This document shows, in pieces, positions 23,913-28,042 of a stretch of DNA of 64,000 nucleotides (positions within the stretch are counted from its first letter, which is position 1; every line of letters starts with the position of its first letter). The notes beneath the pieces were generated by a model, which did no database searches, was not told the origin of the DNA, and worked only from the letters and a program-made list of their open reading frames with translations. The stretch lies in IMG/VR virus record IMGVR_UViG_3300027917_000041, positions 1-64,000 of that record. One strand, 5' to 3'. The position numbers and the translations under genes were made by a program. This stretch comes from a virus.

Positions 23913-23983
23913 CATACCCAGCTGGACTTGAACCAGCACCGAGGGGTTTGGAGTCCCTAATGCTACCATTACACCACGGATAT
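23913..23983 (-). tRNA. tRNA-Trp (CCA)
   Basis: Cloverleaf with anticodon loop CTCCAAA (U33, anticodon CCA), T-loop TTCAAGT and discriminator G, followed by CC-TA. The pair closing the anticodon loop is an A-C mismatch. Last tRNA of the array. Confidence 0.88.
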
Positions 23984-23990
23984 GTATAGG

Positions 23991-24062
23991 AGCGTGTGAC
24001 AGGAGTCGCACCTGCACCGTATGGTTGGAAGCCACCCATGCTACTGTTAACACCACACACGC
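23991..24062 (-). tRNA. tRNA-Gly (TCC)
   Basis: Acceptor GCGTGTG/CACACGC perfect; anticodon loop CTTCCAA. The T-loop reads TGCGACT instead of TTCGANT, and the outermost anticodon-stem pair is mismatched. Discriminator T then CC-TA. The only Gly tRNA. Confidence 0.85.
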
Positions 24063-24069
24063 ACTTAGG

Positions 24070-24157
24070 CGGAGAATACAGGGATCGAACCTGTACATCG
24101 GAGTTACCGACATCACCGTTTTCAAGACGGATAAGCACGCCAGCCTTGCGACTCTCC
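24070..24157 (-). tRNA. tRNA-Ser (TGA)
   Basis: Class II tRNA with a long variable arm; anticodon loop CTTGAAA, T-loop TTCGATC, acceptor GGAGAGT/ATTCTCC, discriminator G then CC-TA. Confidence 0.9.
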
Positions 24158-24162
24158 GTAGG

Positions 24163-24247
24163 CGGAAGGTAGAGGGATCGAACCTCTGCATCCGGTTGGA
24201 TGGTTATGGTTTAGCAAACCAGCGCATTACCACTCTGCCAACCTTCC
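24163..24247 (-). tRNA. tRNA-Ser (GCT)
   Basis: Long variable arm; anticodon loop TTGCTAA, acceptor GGAAGGT/ACCTTCC, discriminator G then CC-TA. Reads AGC and AGT. Confidence 0.9.
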
Positions 24248-24253
24248 AATAGG

Positions 24254-24337
24254 TCGCTATGGCAGGATTCGAACCTGCATGGACACATGCCCACCATGGT
24301 TTGAGCATGGCGTGTATACCAATTCCACCACACAGCG
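24254..24337 (-). tRNA. tRNA-Leu (CAA)
   Basis: Long variable arm; anticodon stem CCATG/CATGG around CTCAAAC; T-loop TTCGAAT; discriminator A then CC-TA. Reads TTG. Confidence 0.9.
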
Positions 24338-24342
24338 ATAGG

Positions 24343-24416
24343 TGCTGAACCCTAGACTCGAACTAGGAATCTTCCGCGTATCAGACGGATGCGTTAACCA
24401 GTTACGCTAGTCCAGC
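24343..24416 (-). tRNA. tRNA-Ile (GAT)
   Basis: Acceptor GCTGGAC/GTTCAGC, anticodon loop CTGATAC, T-loop TTCGAGT, discriminator A then CC-TA. Reads ATT and ATC. Confidence 0.9.
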
Positions 24417-24422
24417 ATTAGG

Positions 24423-24494
24423 TGACTCTACAGGGGATTGAACCCTGATTCTCAGCTTGAGGGGCTGATGTCCTATCCATTAGACGATAGAGCC
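24423..24494 (-). tRNA. tRNA-Glu (CTC), C33
   Basis: Anticodon stem TCAGC/GCTGA closes loop CCCTCAA: anticodon CTC, but position 33 is C instead of the near-universal T. T-loop TTCAATC; discriminator A then CC-TA. Confidence 0.82.
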
Positions 24495-24501
24495 ATATAG
24501 G

Positions 24502-24583
24502 TGCTCTAGAGAGGAGTCGAACCTCTACGCCCGAAGGCACTTGGGTTTAAGTCAAGCGTGTCTGCCAATTCCACCACAAGAGC
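24502..24583 (-). tRNA. tRNA-Leu (TAA)
   Basis: Long variable arm with a TTCG loop; anticodon loop CTTAAAC, T-loop TTCGACT, discriminator A then CC-TA. Immediately follows the RNase P RNA in the transcript. Confidence 0.9.
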
Positions 24584-24585
24584 AT

Positions 24586-24777
24586 TTTAGACCACCCGTA
24601 GGCAGGATTCTGTTCTATGCTATCATTTATCTTTGCACCAACCCGACTATTATAGCGTAGCTCACCCGCTAAGTCTGTTTGGCTTGCTACCTAGGTAGTG
24701 CAAACGGCTTATGCCTCCTACCGTGAGCTAAGTAGTCCTGACCTTCCTCTGTTTCCAGCGATAGCTCGATGGTCTTA
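24586..24777 (-). ncRNA. rnpB: RNase P RNA, compact form
   Basis: This is the catalytic RNA that removes 5' leaders from pre-tRNAs, read on the minus strand. P1 pairs 24770-24775 with 24589-24594. P2 pairs GCTATC (24765-24760) with GATAGC (24624-24619). P3 is a minimal CTG-GAAA-CAG hairpin (24758-24749). The universal core is present: GAGGAAGGTCAGGACT as conserved region I, and AGATAAATGA then ACAGAATCCTGCC as conserved region V. P4 forms from AGG-U-CAGGA (24744-24736) with TCCTG-CCT (24607-24600), leaving the hallmark single bulged U. An 8-bp P5/P7-type helix pairs 24723-24730 with 24658-24665. At about 190 nt it is half the usual bacterial length; the specificity domain and P15-P17 are much reduced. 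It fills the space between tRNA-Cys and tRNA-Leu. Confidence 0.93.
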
Positions 24778-24779
24778 GG

Positions 24780-24851
24780 AGTCCTAGGTGGGAGTCGAAC
24801 CCACTCTACAGCGTTTTGCAGACGCTTTCCTAGCCATTCGGAATCTAGGAC
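24780..24851 (-). tRNA. tRNA-Cys (GCA)
   Basis: Acceptor GTCCTAG/CTAGGAC perfect, anticodon stem AGCGT/ACGCT around CTGCAAA, T-loop TTCGACT, discriminator T (the Cys identity base), then CC-TA. Directly upstream of the RNase P RNA. Confidence 0.91.
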
Positions 24852-24858
24852 ATTTAGG

Positions 24859-24929
24859 CTGAGGGTACTGGATTTGCACCAATGATACTTGGTTCAGAGC
24901 CAAGGGGTTTACTGTTAGCCTAACCCTCA
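24859..24929 (-). tRNA. tRNA-Gln (CTG)
   Basis: Acceptor TGAGGGT/ACCCTCA, anticodon stem CTTGG/CCAAG around CTCTGAA, T-loop TGCAAAT as in many Gln tRNAs, discriminator G then CC-TA. Confidence 0.9.
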
Positions 24930-24936
24930 GTATAGG

Positions 24937-25010
24937 CGGTTACTACGAGATTCGAACTCGCATATTCTTCCTTGACAGGGAAGCCCATTAACCAATTATG
25001 GTAAGCAACC
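24937..25010 (-). tRNA. tRNA-Asp (GTC)
   Basis: Acceptor GGTTGCT/AGTAACC, anticodon stem CTTCC/GGAAG around CTGTCAA, T-loop TTCGAAT, discriminator G then CC-TA. Confidence 0.91.
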
Positions 25011-25017
25011 ATTATGG

Positions 25018-25091
25018 AGCTGAATACTGGATTCGAACCAGTACTTCTTGGTTACAAAGCAAGCGTGCTTGACCATTAACACTAATCCAGC
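25018..25091 (-). tRNA. tRNA-Thr (TGT)
   Basis: Acceptor GCTGGAT/ATTCAGC, anticodon loop TTTGTAA, T-loop TTCGAAT, discriminator T followed by CC-AT. One C-C mismatch closes the anticodon loop. Confidence 0.88.
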
Positions 25092-25098
25092 TTGTAGG

Positions 25099-25170
25099 TG
25101 ACATCTGACGGATTCGAACCGACACTTCCCTGATTGAAAGTCAGGTGTCCTTCCAGTAGACGAAGATGCC
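25099..25170 (-). tRNA. tRNA-Glu (TTC)
   Basis: Anticodon stem CCTGA/TCAGG around CTTTCAA, T-loop TTCGAAT, discriminator A then CC-TA. Reads GAA. Confidence 0.9.
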
Positions 25171-25171
25171 A

Positions 25172-25222
25172 TACCGCAGGGCTTTCGCCCTGCACCCTGC
25201 CACGAATGGTCAGGGGTGATAG
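25172..25222 (-). other. Structured tRNA spacer: two tandem hairpins
   Basis: On the minus strand, CACCCCTG can pair with CAGGGTG, followed at once by a perfect GCAGGGC-GAAA-GCCCTGC hairpin with a GNRA tetraloop. No T tract, so not a terminator. Confidence 0.5.
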
Positions 25223-25223
25223 G

Positions 25224-25297
25224 TGCAGGATACAGGACTCGAACCTGTGTTCTCTTTTTTGTAAGAAAAGCGATTTCACCAGCTAATCTAATCCTGC
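25224..25297 (-). tRNA. tRNA-Val (TAC)
   Basis: Acceptor GCAGGAT/ATCCTGC, anticodon stem CTTTT/AAAAG around CTTACAA, T-loop TTCGAGT, discriminator A then CC-TA. The only Val tRNA. Confidence 0.9.
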
Positions 25298-25302
25298 AAA
25301 TT

Positions 25303-25348
25303 GGTCTTGTTTTTGTAGCTTCTGGTACAAGACCGTAAACCTAGCTAC
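25303..25348 (-). other. Possible H-type pseudoknot in a tRNA spacer
   Basis: GGTCTTGT (25303-25310) pairs with ACAAGACC (25327-25334). GTAGCT (25315-25320), inside that loop, pairs with AGCTAC (25343-25348) outside it. Interleaved perfect pairings of 8 and 6 bp define a classical pseudoknot on either strand. Confidence 0.5.
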
Positions 25349-25354
25349 CGCAGG

Positions 25355-25427
25355 TGGACAAGACGAGATTCGAACTCGTATTACTTCTGTGCAAGAGAAG
25401 TGTGTTCCCAATTGTCACTACTCGCCC
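25355..25427 (-). tRNA. tRNA-Ala (TGC)
   Basis: Acceptor GGGCGAG/CTTGTCC with two wobbles, anticodon loop CTTGCAC, T-loop TTCGAAT, discriminator A then CC-TG. The only Ala tRNA. Confidence 0.9.
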
Positions 25428-25431
25428 AAGG

Positions 25432-25505
25432 TACTCCGTGGAGGATTTGAACCTCCATCTCGTAGGTTAAGAGCCTAGTGGGTTAGCCGTTAACCCCAAC
25501 GGAGT
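25432..25505 (-). tRNA. tRNA-Lys (CTT)
   Basis: Acceptor ACTCCGT/ACGGAGT perfect, anticodon loop CTCTTAA, T-loop TTCAAAT, discriminator A then CC-TT. Reads AAG. Confidence 0.9.
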
Positions 25506-25506
25506 A

Positions 25507-25596
25507 TGTACATCCAGTCTACGTTAATCGGAACCTCGTCCGATGCTTATATGCGTGTCCAGCGTAGACCAGTGAGAGCCGCTAAGCTCCCTATAG
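25507..25596 (-). other. Structured 90-base spacer, possible unknown small RNA
   Basis: On the minus strand, hairpin GGGAGC/GCTCTC is followed by a 7-bp helix GTCTACG/CGTAGAC. That helix encloses a 6-bp hairpin ATCGGA/TCCGAT and an unpaired purine-rich stretch. It is as long as a tRNA but has no T-loop or anticodon arm. Confidence 0.45.
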
Positions 25597-25597
25597 G

Positions 25598-25678
25598 TGC
25601 GCCCGGAGAGAGTCGAACTCCCACAGCTTATAGCGGGTGGTTTACAGCCACTTGGACTCGCCATTGTCCAGCAGACGC
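25598..25678 (-). tRNA. tRNA-Tyr (GTA)
   Basis: Long variable arm as in bacterial tRNA-Tyr; anticodon loop CTGTAAA, T-loop TTCGACT, discriminator A then CC-TA. Confidence 0.9.
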
Positions 25679-25684
25679 ATTAGG

Positions 25685-25757
25685 TAGCGGAGGACGGAGT
25701 TGAACCGACTTGGGACAGTTTATGAGACTGCCGAGTTTACCGAAACTCTACTCCGCA
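25685..25757 (-). tRNA. tRNA-Met (CAT), partly initiator-like
   Basis: Anticodon loop CTCATAA. The acceptor has a T1-T72 mismatch and the D-stem has A11-T24, both features of bacterial initiators. However, the anticodon stem (GCAGT/ACTGT) lacks the three G-C pairs. Discriminator A then CC-TA. The only CAT tRNA in the array; a lysidine-type Ile tRNA is less likely because an Ile TAT tRNA is present. Confidence 0.87.
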
Positions 25758-25764
25758 ATATAGG

Positions 25765-25840
25765 TACTGGCACTTGGATTCGAACCAAGACCTTACAGTT
25801 TAAAAGACTGATGTGCTAGACCGTTAAACACCATACCAGT
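25765..25840 (-). tRNA. tRNA-Lys (TTT)
   Basis: Acceptor ACTGGTA/TGCCAGT, anticodon loop CTTTTAA, T-loop TTCGAAT, discriminator A then CC-TA. Confidence 0.9.
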
Positions 25841-25849
25841 ATATTTAGG

Positions 25850-25920
25850 TGTAGACCCCCGGAGTCGAACCGGGCTTGTCCGGGCTTCAACCGGATGCAT
25901 AACCACTCTGCCAAGTCCAC
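25850..25920 (-). tRNA. tRNA-Phe (GAA)
   Basis: Anticodon stem TCCGG/CCGGA around TTGAAGC (G37), T-loop TTCGACT, acceptor GTGGACT/GGTCTAC, discriminator A then CC-TA. Confidence 0.9.
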
Positions 25921-25927
25921 ATTTAGG

Positions 25928-26000
25928 TACTCGCACTAGGATTCGAACCTAGACTCAACCGTATATAAGACGGACGTGTTCACCATTACACTATGCGAGT
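25928..26000 (-). tRNA. tRNA-Ile (TAT)
   Basis: Acceptor ACTCGCA/TGCGAGT, anticodon loop CTTATAT, T-loop TTCGAAT, discriminator A then CC-TA. It reads ATA directly, without needing lysidine modification of a CAT anticodon. Confidence 0.9.
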
Positions 26001-26007
26001 ATGTAGG

Positions 26008-26079
26008 CTGAGGGTGAAGGGGTCGAACCTCCATTTCAGGCTTCAAAGACCTTAGTCTTTACCATTAGACGAACCCTCA
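26008..26079 (-). tRNA. tRNA-Gln (TTG)
   Basis: Acceptor TGAGGGT/ACCCTCA identical to the other Gln tRNA, anticodon loop CTTTGAA, T-loop TTCGACC, discriminator G then CC-TA. First tRNA behind the internal promoter. Confidence 0.88.
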
Positions 26080-26087
26080 ATATTGAC

Positions 26088-26116
26088 ATTATAACACAAA
26101 AATTGATATTTGTCAA
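26088..26116 (-). promoter_or_regulatory. Internal promoter of the tRNA array
   Basis: TTGACA at 26116-26111, a 17-base spacer ending TGT, TATAAT at 26093-26088. It would transcribe tRNA-Gln (TTG) to tRNA-Trp and the RNase P RNA. Confidence 0.88.
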
Positions 26117-26131
26117 GTACCAATTTCTAGG

Positions 26132-26203
26132 AGCATCTAGCAGGGGTCGAACCTGCACTACTTGGTTCGTAGCCAAGTGGTCTATCCATTAGCCTATAGA
26201 TGC
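26132..26203 (-). tRNA. tRNA-Arg (ACG)
   Basis: Acceptor GCATCTA/TAGATGC perfect, anticodon stem ACTTGG/CCAAGT around CTACGAA, T-loop TTCGACC, discriminator T then CC-TA. Would need A-to-I editing (TadA) to read CGC and CGA. Confidence 0.9.
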
Positions 26204-26209
26204 ATTAGG

Positions 26210-26281
26210 CGCAACCAAGAGGACTCGAACCTCTTCCATGGGCTTAGAACACCCTTATGCGATCCACTACACCATGGTTGC
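26210..26281 (-). tRNA. tRNA-Arg (TCT)
   Basis: Acceptor GCAACCA/TGGTTGC perfect, anticodon loop GTTCTAA, T-loop TTCGAGT, discriminator G then CC-TA. Its 5' end overlaps the 3' end of a possible small gene. Confidence 0.88.
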
Positions 26282-26419
26282 AATTTTATGTAAGATACGC
26301 CAAAATAGGTTATCTCGTTTCCAGATAGAAGTATGATCTTCTCTAAATCCCCATAGAAAATACCAGTCTATCTTAATACCACCTTTCTTGCGTTTGCTTA
26401 CCTTACCAATTTTTGTCAT
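26267..26419 (-). CDS. Possible 50-aa basic protein inside the tRNA array
   Basis: The frame runs from ATG 26419 (MTKIGKVSKRKKGGIKIDWY) to TAG inside tRNA-Arg (TCT). The N-terminus is basic and the middle aromatic. It fills the only 140-base gap in the array without a recognised RNA. No good ribosome-binding site is visible, so coding status is uncertain. Confidence 0.35.
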   Translation of the reverse strand: MTKIGKVSKRKKGGIKIDWYFLWGFREDHTSIWKRDNLFWRILHKIATMV

Positions 26420-26422
26420 AGG

Positions 26423-26494
26423 CACTCAGGGGCGGGGTCGAACCACCGTCACCACGGTTAACAGCCGTGTGCATTACCATTATGCTACCCGAGT
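26423..26494 (-). tRNA. tRNA-Asn (GTT)
   Basis: Anticodon stem CACGG/CCGTG around CTGTTAA, T-loop TTCGACC, acceptor ACTCGGG/CCTGAGT, discriminator G then CC-TA. Confidence 0.9.
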
Positions 26495-26501
26495 GTATAG
26501 G

Positions 26502-26575
26502 GGTAATCGGTGAGTCTCGAACTCACTATAACTGTGTTCACAGCACAGCGTCGCACCAGTTTGACTTCGATCACC
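26502..26575 (-). tRNA. tRNA-His (GTG)
   Basis: Anticodon stem CTGTG/CACAG around CTGTGAA, T-loop TTCGAGA. With acceptor GTGATCG/CGATTAC the gene encodes the extra G-1 (26575) opposite C73, the bacterial His identity pair. Followed by CC. Confidence 0.9.
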
Positions 26576-26582
26576 ATATAGG

Positions 26583-26664
26583 TGCTTCTCGTGGGAGTCG
26601 AACCCACATGAGTCTCCTCACTAGTTTCTAAGACTAGAGCGTATACCAATTCCGCCAGAGAAGC
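26583..26664 (-). tRNA. tRNA-Leu (TAG)
   Basis: Long variable arm, anticodon stem CTAGT/ACTAG around CTTAGAA, T-loop TTCGACT, acceptor GCTTCTC/GAGAAGC perfect, discriminator A then CC-TA. Confidence 0.9.
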
Positions 26665-26669
26665 ATAGG

Positions 26670-26740
26670 TCAAGGTGAGAGGAATCGAACCTCTTCCGCA
26701 GAGTCCCAAACTCCGTGTGCGGCCATTACACCACACCCTG
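26670..26740 (-). tRNA. tRNA-Pro (TGG)
   Basis: Anticodon loop TTTGGGA with G37, T-loop TTCGATT, acceptor CAGGGTG/CACCTTG, discriminator A then CC-TA. First tRNA of the array in the direction of transcription. Confidence 0.9.
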
Positions 26741-26814
26741 TAGATATCCACCTTTGTCATATTTAGCAAGGCAAAAGGTTTGATGAGTGGAAAATCCTTG
26801 TTGGCTGTAAGCCT

Positions 26815-26838
26815 CTTGTATATATTTATATATACAAG
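26815..26838. repeat. Perfect 10-bp inverted repeat
   Basis: CTTGTATATA and TATATACAAG flank a TTTA centre. It lies in the predicted leader of the tRNA transcript and could be a hairpin or a protein-binding palindrome. Confidence 0.7.
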
Positions 26839-26902
26839 CTATTAATTAATTATTTAATTAACTATTTAATTAATATATTAACTCTGTAGTTAATTGCTCT
26901 TA

Positions 26903-26931
26903 ATTATACCATAAAAAGTTGCATTTGTCAA
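26903..26931 (-). promoter_or_regulatory. Main promoter of the tRNA array
   Basis: TTGACA at 26931-26926, a 17-base spacer ending TGG, TATAAT at 26908-26903, about 160 bases before tRNA-Pro. Confidence 0.88.
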
Positions 26932-26977
26932 GCTTTTTAGATTAAAGGAACATTAGAGAATTCTCATATTCAATAGC

Positions 26978-27006
26978 TTGACTTTTAGGACAATTTGTGG
27001 TATAAT
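26978..27006 (+). promoter_or_regulatory. Sigma70-type promoter of the rightward arm
   Basis: TTGACT at 26978-26983, a 17-base spacer ending TGG, TATAAT at 27001-27006. The start near 27013 would give an 80-nt leader before the first gene. Confidence 0.82.
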
Positions 27007-27054
27007 AGTATATACCAATTGTTAATGTACAAGTGCTTTTGTAAGCATAGTACA

Positions 27055-27083
27055 ATTATAACACAGAATAGGGAGTTTGTCAA
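27055..27083 (-). promoter_or_regulatory. Opposing minus-strand promoter
   Basis: TTGACA at 27083-27078, a 17-base spacer ending TGT, TATAAT at 27060-27055. It points leftward from inside the leader of the rightward transcript, toward the tRNA array. Confidence 0.82.
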
Positions 27084-27094
27084 GAGGCAATTTT

Positions 27095-27313
27095 ATGATA
27101 GAACCGGATACATGGGAATACCACTTTTACGATCATGATAAGGATGATCCTGATTGCTTTATGTGTCAAACTGGCATGGGCTATCCAATAAAGTGCGATG
27201 AATGTGGAGGTTTAATTCATAGACAGGTGGTAGGAATTGCGGCTTATGATTATCCCACAAGTTACTTTGTCATCTTTAGATGTGATTTGTGTGGAAAGGA
27301 GTGGGAAGAATGA
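27095..27313 (+). CDS. Zinc-ribbon protein, 72 aa
   Basis: Six cysteines in knuckles (CFMC, CDECG, CDLCG) indicate one or two zinc sites. I chose ATG 27095 (MIEPDTWEY) with AGAGG 7 bases upstream over an upstream TTG. First gene of the rightward early region. Function unknown. Confidence 0.65.
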   Translation: MIEPDTWEYHFYDHDKDDPDCFMCQTGMGYPIKCDECGGLIHRQVVGIAAYDYPTSYFVIFRCDLCGKEWEE

Positions 27314-27513
27314 AAGATTATCATGAATTTTCGGTAGATTTAGATGATGCTATTGGTAATGACAATTACGTTTATGGTCAGCTCGATTATCAAGATACAA
27401 AGATTATGTTCTGGATTATCAACGGATACGAGGAGGCGGCTTGTTGGTTCACCAAAGAACAGGCTGAAATGGTAATATCCGGTTTACAGGATTTGGTGAA
27501 TAGACTAAAATGA
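27310..27513 (+). CDS. Hypothetical protein, 67 aa
   Basis: Not recognised. Start ATG 27310 (MKDYHEFSVD) overlaps the preceding stop (ATGA), with GGAG upstream. Acidic, with a C-terminal helix typical of small early proteins. Confidence 0.65.
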   Translation: MKDYHEFSVDLDDAIGNDNYVYGQLDYQDTKIMFWIINGYEEAACWFTKEQAEMVISGLQDLVNRLK

Positions 27514-27530
27514 TGCGGAGACTTTAGATA

Positions 27531-27764
27531 ATGGCTATTAAGAAAGGTGATAGGTACGTTTGTTATTACTGTAACAGGCGTTATGAAACCAACAAAGAAG
27601 CTAACAAATGTACAGAATCCCATCAACTTATTTATGTGGGTTTGACGGAGGCTGATATTAGATCAATAATCAATTTTATGCATACAAAAAGGGAGGAAGT
27701 TTTGACGGAAGGTGCGGTCAAACAATTTATGAAATTCAATACCCTTAAGCAAAGGCTAAGATGA
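27531..27764 (+). CDS. Small zinc-finger protein, 77 aa
   Basis: CYYC followed by CTESH gives a compact C2-CH type zinc knuckle in the N-terminal 30 residues; the rest is helical and basic. A nucleic-acid or protein adaptor is likely, but no family is recognised. Confidence 0.6.
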   Translation: MAIKKGDRYVCYYCNRRYETNKEANKCTESHQLIYVGLTEADIRSIINFMHTKREEVLTEGAVKQFMKFNTLKQRLR

Positions 27765-28042
27765 CAGGGCTTGAACACTTTATATTTCATCAAAGTGGTT
27801 GGGCTTCACTGCTAATAGCCTTTTTTTGCATTATAGGAGTTGGTAAAGCTCTTTGGGATTTTTCAGAATCTATTTTTAATGGCGATCCATCACTTCTTAC
27901 TAGTACTACAAAGTGTCCTAGATGTGATGGTACAGGTTTTTGGTCAATTATCGATTTAGAAGCAGATTACGAAAGTGTCTGTCCACTATGTTCAGGAAAA
28001 GGATATATTTATGAACAAGAAGAAAAAGAGAAGGATAAATAA
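27761..28042 (+). CDS. Membrane-anchored DnaJ-type zinc-finger protein, 93 aa
   Basis: One membrane helix (about residues 15-32) precedes two CxxCxGxG repeats, CPRCDGTG and CPLCSGKG, the signature of the DnaJ cysteine-rich domain. There is no J domain. The tail is Glu/Lys-rich. Possibly a thiol or zinc-binding protein at the membrane. Confidence 0.65.
   Translation: MTGLEHFIFHQSGWASLLIAFFCIIGVGKALWDFSESIFNGDPSLLTSTTKCPRCDGTGFWSIIDLEADYESVCPLCSGKGYIYEQEEKEKDK

Larger units (their letters stand above)
26741..27094. other. AT-rich divergence region between the two arms
   Basis: About 350 bases without a gene. It holds a perfect inverted repeat (26815-26838), a run of TTAATTAA-like units (about 26841-26895), two minus-strand promoters and one plus-strand promoter. 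All genes to the left read leftward and all to the right read rightward. This is a candidate regulatory hub and possible replication origin; no DnaA-box cluster was recognised. Confidence 0.7.

Noticed and set aside
23895-24252. Several open frames on both strands across the tRNA genes (also at 25082-25279, 25506-25703, 26485-26769)
   Set aside because: They are read-through of tRNA sequence, with no ribosome-binding sites and no protein-like composition.
24586-24777. tmRNA or a group I intron as an explanation for the structured gap
   Set aside because: No tRNA-like ends, tag frame or intron core; RNase P P4 and conserved regions explain it fully.
25507-25596. Hammerhead ribozyme or degenerate tRNA
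   Set aside because: The hammerhead core CTGATGA/GAAA is absent and there is no T-loop or anticodon arm.
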